Assembly (NCBI GenBank): GCA_012514255.1
Contig: JAAZAP010000011.1
Span: 1 to 19,858, forward strand
Length of the DNA stretch: 19,858 bases
From: Bacteroidales bacterium
GTDB taxonomy: Bacteria; Bacteroidota; Bacteroidia; Bacteroidales; VadinHA17
Direction of reading: 5' to 3'
Within the stretch, counting starts at the first letter, position 1, and each line of letters starts with the position of its first letter. The notes under the pieces are model-generated. The model saw only the letters and a list, made by a program, of their open reading frames with translations. It was not told where the DNA came from and did not search any database. The position numbers were made by a program, and so were the translations under genes. Below, in pieces: positions 7,675 to 13,492 of this stretch.

Positions 7675-8763
7675 TTATACGTTAAAACGTATATGCAATA
7701 TGTCTCCGTCTGCAACGACGTAGTTTTTACCTTCAACCATCAGCTTGCCTGCTTCGCGGCAGGCATGCTCGGAGCCAAGCCTGATAAAGTCATCATACTT
7801 CATCACCTCAGCCCTGATGAATCCCCTTTCCAGGTCGGAATGAATCACTCCGGCAGCCTGCGGAGCGGTCATACCTGCGATGATTGTCCACGCCCTTATC
7901 TCCTTGGGACCCACAGTAAAGAAGGTAAGGAGATTAAGCATCTCGTATGCTGCCCTGACCAGTTTGTTGACGCCCGGCACGGTCAGCCCTGATGCCTCCA
8001 GGAACTCCATACGGTCAGCCTCTTCTGTCAGGCTGGCAATCTCGGCCTCCAGGGCACCGGCTATCACCAGCGGTTCGGCACCCCTGGCGGCAAGATACTC
8101 TCTGACGGTACTGACGTATGCGTTACCATCAACGGCGGAAGCCTCATCTACATTGCATACATATAGCACCGGCTTCATCGTCAGGAGGAAAATATCATCA
8201 ACATACCTGCTCTCTTCCGGTTTCAGCTCAAGGGTGGAGGCATTCTGAAAACCCTCCAGGTGCTCGCGGAAACGACCCAGCACCTCAATGCCGTGCTTCG
8301 CATCCTTGTCGCCTGTTTTGGCGGCCCGCTCCAGACGCTGTATCTTTTTTTCCACTGACTCCACATCCTTGACCTGGAGCTCGAACTCTACATTCTCAAG
8401 GTCTCTTATAGGGTTGACTGATCCGTCAATATGTGGCAGGTTGTCATCATCAAAGCAGCGCAAGACATGTATCAGCGCGTCAGTGTTCCTGATCTCTCCC
8501 AGGAGGCGTGCCCCGGAGCTGTCGCTCTGCCCTCTTGCCAGACCGGGGATATCAACTATCTCCACGGTAGTATGCACGATCCGTTCAGTGGACTGCAGTT
8601 TCTCCAGCTCATAGAGCCGGCTGTCAGGTACCTGGATAACGCCAAGGTTTGCCTTTACCCCCGTGCCGTAGGTGTTGGTCTCGCCGCGCGTGTTGGATAT
8701 ACAGTTGAAGATGGTGGTCTTCCCCACGCTGGTGATCCCTATAATTCCGCATTTCAATGCCAT
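7675..8763 (-). CDS. ychF: YchF/OLA1-family P-loop nucleotide-binding protein (divergent)
   Basis: The 362-residue protein is an Obg-related GTPase-superfamily member that in other bacteria binds ATP and associates with ribosomes. Visible parts are the P-loop GITSVGKTT (9-17), EIVDIPGLARG (G3), DALIHVLRCFDDD, a coiled coil (about 130-180), PVLYVCNVDEASA (the NxxE of G4) and a C-terminal TGS domain (FTVGPKEIRAW to HIRFNV). It is odd in three places. The usual GLPNVGKST is GITSVGKTT. The NFPFCTIEPN switch I is replaced by a Thr/Gly-rich segment. The GEGLGNKFL switch II is SSGARLLG and about two residues shorter. The reading frame is clean, so these are real substitutions. Start ATG at 8763, with a TAACTTTG -7 box upstream. 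Confidence 0.93.
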   Translation of the reverse strand: MALKCGIIGITSVGKTTIFNCISNTRGETNTYGTGVKANLGVIQVPDSRLYELEKLQSTERIVHTTVEIVDIPGLARGQSDSSGARLLGEIRNTDALIHVLRCFDDDNLPHIDGSVNPIRDLENVEFELQVKDVESVEKKIQRLERAAKTGDKDAKHGIEVLGRFREHLEGFQNASTLELKPEESRYVDDIFLLTMKPVLYVCNVDEASAVDGNAYVSTVREYLAARGAEPLVIAGALEAEIASLTEEADRMEFLEASGLTVPGVNKLVRAAYEMLNLLTFFTVGPKEIRAWTIIAGMTAPQAAGVIHSDLERGFIRAEVMKYDDFIRLGSEHACREAGKLMVEGKNYVVADGDILHIRFNV

Positions 8764-8783
8764 GTCAGATGATTCTGTTGCTG

Positions 8784-8791
8784 CAAAGTTA
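8784..8791 (-). promoter_or_regulatory. Candidate -7 box of the ychF promoter
   Basis: TAACTTTG on the minus strand fits TAnnTTTG and lies 21 bases before the ychF ATG, implying a leader of about 15 bases. No TTTG occurs at the expected -33 distance. Confidence 0.45.
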
Positions 8792-8843
8792 CCAAAAAGA
8801 GGCTATCAGGAGCCTTCCGGAGGGCCGGTGATATACTTTTTGT

Positions 8844-8851
8844 TAAATTTG
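8844..8851 (+). promoter_or_regulatory. Candidate -7 box of the ECF sigma operon
   Basis: TAAATTTG fits TAnnTTTG and lies 65 bases before the sigma-factor ATG. The -33 position is not TTTG, which leaves room for activation or for an alternative, autoregulated promoter that I cannot recognise. Confidence 0.45.
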
Positions 8852-8915
8852 ATGCAGGAGATTAAACCATTGCCGTACCTGCGCGTCTGTATCAAAAGAA
8901 CCGCGGGAAAGGTCC

Positions 8916-9458
8916 ATGCCAGGTATCAACGAGGAAAAGATCAGGGCAGTTGTTGCCACGGATGCCGAAAAGGCGTTCAGTATGATTATTGACCTGTACG
9001 GGACAAAGCTCTACTGGCATATACGCCGCCTGGTGATCACACATGAAGATGCCGATGATGCATTGCAGAATACCTTTATCAATGCCTGGAGAAATATTTC
9101 CTCCTTCCGGTTTGACAGCTCACTGCTCACATGGCTCTGGTCTATAGCCACCAACGAGGCGCTCACCATAATAAGAAAGCGTGACAGGATGAACAATATC
9201 TCCCTTGATGATGTGGAGGGAATACTGTCAGATTCCGCGGAGGGGAGCAGCTGGTTTGACGGTGACGAGGCGGAGGTAAAACTGCAGAATGCCATCCTCA
9301 GGCTTCCCGAGAAGCAGCGTATAGTATTTAATATGAAGTACTTTGATGATATGACATACGAGGATATCAGCAATGTCACAGGCACCTCGGTGGGTGCGCT
9401 GAAGGCATCATATCACCATGCGGTAAAGAAAATTGAACAATTTCTGGAAGATAATTAA
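8916..9458 (+). CDS. RNA polymerase sigma factor, ECF (sigma-70) type
   Basis: The 180-residue protein has sigma region 2 at about 20-90 (FSMIIDLYGTKLYWHI, the DADDALQNTFINAWRNI core-binding helix, LTWLWSIATNEALTIIRKR for the -10 element). A short acidic linker (100-120) leads to region 4 at about 124-178 (LPEKQRIVFNMKYFDDMTYEDISNVTGTSVGALKASYHHA, a helix-turn-helix for the -35 element). Region 3 is absent, as expected for an ECF factor. It starts a three-gene plus-strand unit whose second gene encodes a membrane protein, the usual place for an anti-sigma factor. A short ATGCC/GGCAT hairpin lies in the 33-base gap after it (9463-9479). Confidence 0.93.
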   Translation: MPGINEEKIRAVVATDAEKAFSMIIDLYGTKLYWHIRRLVITHEDADDALQNTFINAWRNISSFRFDSSLLTWLWSIATNEALTIIRKRDRMNNISLDDVEGILSDSAEGSSWFDGDEAEVKLQNAILRLPEKQRIVFNMKYFDDMTYEDISNVTGTSVGALKASYHHAVKKIEQFLEDN

Positions 9459-9491
9459 ACCTATGCCCCCTGGTGGCATCAAAGAGATATC

Positions 9492-9986
9492 ATGAAACTC
9501 AATGATGAAATAAGAAAAAATAATCCCTTCAAGGTCCCGGAGGGCTATTTTGATTCGCTGAAGGAGCGGACCATTGCCGCCATCAGGGAACAGGAGAGCA
9601 GGCATCAGATCGGAGAACCGGAGGTTTCGGCTGCCGGCACGCGGTATGATGATACTGCTGAAGGCTCTCCGCGGAGAGGGGCACGGCTCATCAGGATGAA
9701 GCCCTTCCTGGCCCTGGCAGCAGCCATACTGGGGTTCGCTATCCTGGCAACTGCTATGGCCAGACTGGTCGGCTCCGGCAACAAGGTGGTGGATTATGAA
9801 CCGGGCAAGAGTCTTTATGCAGATCTGGCTTTTGAGGAGGTTGATACCTATATGCTTGAGAATGAGCTGATCATGGCAGAGCCGTTGTCCACAGAGATAA
9901 AGGAAGAGGAGATCTCATCCGAAGCCATTATTGACTACCTGATTATGGAGGATATAGATTACAATGAGATATATGAACTGTTATAA
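9492..9986 (+). CDS. Single-pass membrane protein with acidic C-terminal domain; candidate anti-sigma factor
   Basis: The 164-residue protein opens KLNDEIRKNNPFKVPEGYFDSLKERTIAAI. The NPFKVPEGYFDSL motif recurs in Bacteroidetes proteins found beside ECF sigma factors. A single membrane helix lies at about 73-95 (PFLALAAAILGFAILATAMARLVG), preceded by Arg/Lys, so the N-terminus should be cytoplasmic. The remaining ~65 residues are very acidic (clusters such as STEIKEEEISSEAI and MEDIDYNEIYELL) and would lie outside the membrane. No HxxxCxxC zinc motif of classical ZAS anti-sigma factors is seen. The anti-sigma role is inferred from position and topology. The next gene's start lies at or inside its stop, suggesting coupling. 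Confidence 0.75.
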   Translation: MKLNDEIRKNNPFKVPEGYFDSLKERTIAAIREQESRHQIGEPEVSAAGTRYDDTAEGSPRRGARLIRMKPFLALAAAILGFAILATAMARLVGSGNKVVDYEPGKSLYADLAFEEVDTYMLENELIMAEPLSTEIKEEEISSEAIIDYLIMEDIDYNEIYELL

Positions 9987-9987
9987 T

Positions 9988-10533
9988 ATGAAGATGAAGA
10001 GATTATTGCTTACGGTTATGATTGCCTTTGTGGCAGGAGCTGCCGCGCTGAACGGCCAGGGCCAGGGTTACGGCCAGGGTTACGGGCAGGGAGCCATGCG
10101 GGGTGACACAGAGAAGCTCACCGCATACAAGATTGCCTTTTTCACCAGGAATCTCGATCTTACCCCTGAGGAAGCAGAAAAATTCTGGCCGCTGTACAAT
10201 GATTACTCGGCACGCAAGAGCAAGCTGCAGACTGATCGTCTCTCACTGATGCGTTACACTGCACAGAACCAGTCGAACATGAGTGAGGGTGAGATCTCAT
10301 CGGCGGCCGAAAGGCTGATGCAATCATTCTCTGATGAGTCAGAGCTGGTGGTGACCTTCAATGAGAGCATTAAGAAGGTGCTGCCCCCGGCAAAGATCAT
10401 CAGGCTTTACCACGTTGAGAACCAGTACAAGCAGCAGTTGTTGCGCGAACTCAACCAGCGGAGGCAGGGATCGGGGCAACAGGGCATGCGTGGCCGGGGC
10501 AGCCAGGTGGTTAACCCGGGACTGGAGCAGTGA
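9988..10533 (+). CDS. Spy/CpxP-like secreted Gln-rich protein
   Basis: The 181-residue protein has a signal peptide (MKMKRLLLTVMIAFVAGAAA, cleavage near residue 21-24), a GQGQGYGQGYGQG repeat, and then a helical domain. Its motif LDLTPEEAEKFWPLYNDYSARKSKL resembles the LTxxQ helices of Spy/CpxP/ZraP proteins. The C-terminus is basic and Gln/Gly-rich (NQRRQGSGQQGMRGRG). Relatives bind unfolded proteins or metals in the periplasm and feed back on envelope-stress systems. The ATG at 9988 directly after the previous stop gives a clean signal peptide; ATG 9994 is nearly equal, and an in-frame ATG at 9964 would add an unsuitable prefix. It forms the third gene of the sigma cassette. Confidence 0.72.
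   Translation: MKMKRLLLTVMIAFVAGAAALNGQGQGYGQGYGQGAMRGDTEKLTAYKIAFFTRNLDLTPEEAEKFWPLYNDYSARKSKLQTDRLSLMRYTAQNQSNMSEGEISSAAERLMQSFSDESELVVTFNESIKKVLPPAKIIRLYHVENQYKQQLLRELNQRRQGSGQQGMRGRGSQVVNPGLEQ
10054..10089 (+). repeat. Six-base tandem repeat coding Gly-Gln / Gly-Tyr
   Basis: Six consecutive hexamers (GGCCAG, GGCCAG, GGTTAC, GGCCAG, GGTTAC, GGGCAG) encode alternating Gly-Gln and Gly-Tyr just after the signal peptide of the Spy-like protein. Such tracts can change length by slippage without shifting the frame. Confidence 0.8.
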
Positions 10534-10565
10534 CGCCCGGAGAGAGACAGGATATTTAAGGAGAG

Positions 10566-11933
10566 TCAATCTTTCCGAATGAATGACGGGAGTGCAGATA
10601 GTGAAACAGCTGTCTGTTCTCCCGTTTTCATATTCTTGACGGTAACCTGACCGGCTGTCAGCTCATTGCTGCCGGCAATGACTACCAGTTGTATCTTCTG
10701 AGCGTCAGCATATGCAAATTGTTTCTTCAGCTTCACCGGCTCTGGATAGAGCTCGGTGGCAACGCCCGCCTCATGGAGCATGCCTGCAATCTTTATCAGT
10801 GACGGGAGCTCCTCCCTGCCGAAATTGACTATGAGCACCTCGGTGGATGATCCGGTCTGTTCAGGGAACAGATCAAGCTGAAGCATCACATCATATATAC
10901 GGTCAGCGCCAAAGGAGACACCCACACCGGAGACGCCGGGCAGGCCAAATATGCCGGTCAGATCATCATACCTTCCACCACCGCAGATGCTGCCGAAAGG
11001 CATATCGGCCGCCTTGACCTCAATGATTGTTCCGGTATAGTAGTTCAGTCCGCGTGCCAGTGACAGATCCAGCTCAACAGCTGCCTTTATCTGGTCCAGT
11101 GCAAGATAGCGGAGCAACTCCTCCATCTCCTCTGTCCCCTTCAGTCCTGTCTCCGAGGATGCCATGATACCCCTTAGCTCATGCAGTTTTTCTTCTGATG
11201 ATCCGCTGAGGCTCAGTACCGGTTCGAGCCTTGCTATAGCCTCAGGAGCAATGCCACGCTGGACAAGTTCCTGCCTGACACCATCCCTGCCAATTTTTTC
11301 AAGCTTGTCTATTGCCACGGTGATATCGGTTATCTGCCCGCTGGCACCCGCCATCTCCGCTATGCCGGTAAGGATCTTTCTGTTGTTCACCTTCACTGTC
11401 ACATTGATATTCAGCTCACTGAAGATCCGGTCTATAATCTGTATCAGTTCTGCCTCGTTGAGGAGCGAGTTACTGCCAATGATATCAACATCGCACTGGA
11501 AGAACTCCCTGTATCTGCCCTTCTGTGGCTTATCTGCCCTCCACACAGGCTGAATCTGGTACCTGCGAAAGGGGAAGGTGATCTCGTCACGGTGCTGTAC
11601 CACGAACCGGGCGAATGGAACGGTGAGGTCATACCTGAGACCCTTTTCAGAGATATGCTGTGATACTGCTGAGGCATCAGCAGCCGACAGGGTTTCAGGG
11701 CTGATGCCGGAAAGAAAGTTGCCCGAATTGAGTATCCTGAAGATGAGCCTGTCACCTTCTTCACCATATTTGCCCAGCAGTGTTGAAAGGGTCTCCATTG
11801 CCGGAGTCTCAATGGGCAGATAGCCCCACAATGAGAAGTTTCTGCGGATGATGTCAAAGATGTGGTTGCGGCGCAGCATCTCCGCCGGAGAGAAGTCGCG
11901 CGTGCCCCTGGGTATGGAAGGTTTCTGAGCCAT
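10566..11933 (-). CDS. hisS: Histidine--tRNA ligase
   Basis: The 455-residue class II synthetase charges tRNA-His in the cytoplasm. Motif 1 lies near RGTRDFSPAEMLRRN, motif 2 at FRRYQIQPVWRADKPQKGRYREF, the histidine-binding segment at LARGLNYYTGTIIEV, and motif 3 near GVSVSFGADRIYDVM-like sequence (GVGVSFGADRIYDVM). The C-terminal ~100 residues form the anticodon-binding domain (STEVLIVNFG, LYPEPVKLKKQFAYAD). The length is typical for the Bacteroidetes form, slightly longer than that of E. coli. The start is ATG at 11933. A 22-base inverted repeat reaches the T complementary to the start codon A, and a -7 box lies just above it, so the leader is very short. It ends facing the Spy-like gene, 32 bases away, with no terminator seen. 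Confidence 0.96.
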   Translation of the reverse strand: MAQKPSIPRGTRDFSPAEMLRRNHIFDIIRRNFSLWGYLPIETPAMETLSTLLGKYGEEGDRLIFRILNSGNFLSGISPETLSAADASAVSQHISEKGLRYDLTVPFARFVVQHRDEITFPFRRYQIQPVWRADKPQKGRYREFFQCDVDIIGSNSLLNEAELIQIIDRIFSELNINVTVKVNNRKILTGIAEMAGASGQITDITVAIDKLEKIGRDGVRQELVQRGIAPEAIARLEPVLSLSGSSEEKLHELRGIMASSETGLKGTEEMEELLRYLALDQIKAAVELDLSLARGLNYYTGTIIEVKAADMPFGSICGGGRYDDLTGIFGLPGVSGVGVSFGADRIYDVMLQLDLFPEQTGSSTEVLIVNFGREELPSLIKIAGMLHEAGVATELYPEPVKLKKQFAYADAQKIQLVVIAGSNELTAGQVTVKNMKTGEQTAVSLSALPSFIRKD

Positions 11934-11960
11934 GTCGGGAATGATTTCCCGACAAAAATA
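11933..11960 (-). promoter_or_regulatory. hisS promoter -7 box and inverted repeat at the start codon
   Basis: TGTCGGGAA-TGAT-TTCCCGACA (11933-11954) is a perfect 9-base inverted repeat whose edge is the first base of the hisS start codon. On the minus strand TATTTTTG (11960-11953) fits the -7 consensus and overlaps the outer end of the repeat. If this box is used, transcription begins inside the repeat and an RNA hairpin could not form; the repeat would then act as a DNA operator. If transcription begins upstream, the hairpin could hide the start codon. Confidence 0.5.
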
Positions 11961-12169
11961 TGAAAAAACAACGTATGGGAGAAAATACCCGACCGTTCCG
12001 GGTTCGCCGTCATTATGACGCAGCAGTGGGTCTGAGAACTGCCGTTACCTGCATGTCAGGCATGTTCTGTGGGGATCATGCATGATCCGCGAGCCGGCAA
12101 GGGATTGTATGTGGATTATGATACGGCAGGCCCTGGACCTGGCGTTACGGCATGCAGGTGACAGGCTAT
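11961..12169. other. Gap between hisS and the DUF4870 gene, with inverted repeats
   Basis: No convincing gene is seen. It holds a 16-bp perfect palindrome, GGATCATGCATGATCC, at 12073-12088, flanked by a 9-base inverted repeat pair, ACCTGCATG at 12047-12055 and CATGCAGGT at 12151-12159. The outer pair extends to 11 of 12 bases. Transcribed, the region could fold as a long stem with the palindrome inside. Confidence 0.4.
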
Positions 12170-12526
12170 CTACTGAATGAAAGGAATTGATATGGGGTAT
12201 TTGAACACCTCGCCCTTTGCGGCCCTTATACTGGCAATAATGACGCAAACCACCTCCAGGACGGCAAGGGCTATCAACAGCGGTATCCCCACAATGATAA
12301 AGCATAATGGTATCAGCAGCAACGAATAGAGCGCCACTGAGATCTGGAAGTTCAGGGAGGATTTCCCATTCATATTCACCCATTCTGACTCATCCTTCCT
12401 GGAGATCCAGCAGATAAGGGGTCCAATGATACCTCCGAAGGGGAAAAAATATCCGGCAAATGTCGACAGGTGGCAGAACATTGCCCAGTCGCGCTCTGAT
12501 TGGGTGTAGGTCTTATTTTCTTCCAT
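12170..12526 (-). CDS. DUF4870 domain-containing membrane protein
   Basis: The 118-residue protein begins SERDWAMFCHLSTFAGYFFPFGGIIGPLICW, followed by NMNGKSSLNFQISVALY, the signature of DUF4870 (distantly Tic20-like small membrane proteins). Three to four hydrophobic segments are visible, near residues 20-42, 60-80, 80-100 and possibly the C-terminus. The function of the family is not established. The start is ATG at 12526, with only a purine-rich run before it. The gene stands alone, 76 bases from the next upstream minus-strand gene. Confidence 0.88.
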   Translation of the reverse strand: MEENKTYTQSERDWAMFCHLSTFAGYFFPFGGIIGPLICWISRKDESEWVNMNGKSSLNFQISVALYSLLLIPLCFIIVGIPLLIALAVLEVVCVIIASIRAAKGEVFKYPISIPFIQ

Positions 12527-12602
12527 TGCTTTTTTCTAAAAAGACGGTATAGTATCAAAAATGCTGCATCTTAATCCGGGGGTGCGGCTCTTCATGGAGT
12601 GA
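12527..12602. other. Short gap upstream of the DUF4870 gene
   Basis: These 76 bases hold no match to TAnnTTTG on the minus strand and no terminator. A TTTTTG run at a plausible -33 distance is the only promoter-like feature. Confidence 0.3.
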
Positions 12603-13349
12603 TTACCTTGAGTCAGGCAGAAAGACCGGATTCCGTTCGTTGAACTTCCTCAGATAGACGAACATCATCTTTTTCTGGTTCTTGTTCCGCATTGAGACAA
12701 ACTCCTCATAGAGTTCAGGATCACGCATAAGCAGAGCCTCCAGGTTTTCAATATTGTATTCGTAAGTCTTTCCCGTCTCAAAATCAATCATAAACATCTG
12801 CAGGTCTGTGCGTGAGGAGTGGCTGCGGTACGGGTAGCCCCCATAGTAATACGGGTCATAATACCTTGAATAATAGGGATTATAGTAGTAAGGAGAATAG
12901 AATGACCTGTAGGGCGAATAGTAAGGGTCATAATACCCGTAGGGATTATATCCTGAAGAGGTGGTCACGTCAGCCACGAAGTGTATGATGGATCCGAAAA
13001 AGGTTATCCGGTTGTAGTTCCCCTGTACATTGGCATACAGAACACCATTCCGGGCAAAACCCCAGATATTGTCCTTCTCAAGCTCCTGCCTTACGCCCAT
13101 GTTGTCATAGTAGTATATCTTGTCAGAGGAGATCACCTGATCAAAGAAATCCTTGTCATTATAGTCAACTGAAGTAAACAGCTTTGCCTTAGGCACCGGA
13201 CTGTTTGCTCTTACCATGTCAAAGTTCAGGTATATCCCGTCCCTGAACTTGAAGTCAGGAGTATACTGAACAAGAGTATCTCCCTGTTGTGCCCCTGCCA
13301 TTCCTGTGGCAATCAGGGCAACTATAAGTGTCACTGCTGCCTTTTTCAT
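12603..13349 (-). CDS. Secreted tyrosine-rich protein of unknown function
   Basis: The 248-residue protein has a signal peptide (MKKAAVTLIVALIATGMAGA, cleaved near AQQG). A beta-rich first half includes YTPDFKFRDGIYLNFDMVR, and KIYYYDNMGVRQELEKDNIWGFARNGVLY resembles segments of other Bacteroidetes hypothetical proteins. Residues about 133-180 form an extreme Tyr/Pro/Ser tract with units such as YDPYYSPYRSFYSPYYYNPY. A charged helical end follows (DPELYEEFVSMRNKNQKKMMFVYLRKFNERNP). I cannot assign a function. The ATG at 13349 is chosen because the in-frame upstream TTG at 13376 would put nine polar residues before the signal peptide. A TATTTTTG -7 box lies about 44 bases upstream. Confidence 0.8.
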   Translation of the reverse strand: MKKAAVTLIVALIATGMAGAQQGDTLVQYTPDFKFRDGIYLNFDMVRANSPVPKAKLFTSVDYNDKDFFDQVISSDKIYYYDNMGVRQELEKDNIWGFARNGVLYANVQGNYNRITFFGSIIHFVADVTTSSGYNPYGYYDPYYSPYRSFYSPYYYNPYYSRYYDPYYYGGYPYRSHSSRTDLQMFMIDFETGKTYEYNIENLEALLMRDPELYEEFVSMRNKNQKKMMFVYLRKFNERNPVFLPDSR

Positions 13350-13392
13350 CTTACTCTTTTTCAGGTTTTGCTTCAAAAATTATACCGTAAGA

Positions 13393-13400
13393 CAAAAATA
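13393..13400 (-). promoter_or_regulatory. Candidate -7 box of the Tyr-rich protein gene
   Basis: TATTTTTG on the minus strand fits TAnnTTTG. TGG rather than TTG stands 20 bases upstream. A second near-match, with three bases between TA and TTTG, lies closer to the gene. Confidence 0.4.
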
Positions 13401-13453
13401 ATCTTTTATGTGTACTGAAGCCAGCCCTTACTTCATCTTTATTGAAATTGATG

Positions 13454-13461
13454 TATCTTTG
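13454..13461 (+). promoter_or_regulatory. Candidate -7 box of the hybrid kinase gene
   Basis: TATCTTTG fits TAnnTTTG and lies 31 bases before the ATG at 13493. No TTTG lies 19-21 bases upstream; the region there is T-rich only. Confidence 0.45.
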
Positions 13462-13492
13462 AGTGACATAAAAAATCTACTGCCCTCATATT

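Noticed and set aside
8500..8560. Possible frameshift in ychF explaining the odd switch II
   Set aside because: Reading both sides in one frame gives continuous YchF sequence with no slip; the change is substitution plus a small deletion.
11934..11960. T-box or attenuator leader for hisS
   Set aside because: There is no room for specifier and antiterminator stems, and no T-box motif or terminator with a T run lies upstream of the start.
11444..12013. Minus-strand open frame overlapping hisS
   Set aside because: It is an alternative frame of hisS with Ser/Arg-rich shadow composition; hisS accounts for this region.
12045..12383. 112-codon minus-strand frame crossing the DUF4870 gene
   Set aside because: It overlaps a well-supported DUF4870 gene and has no signal, domain or ribosome site.
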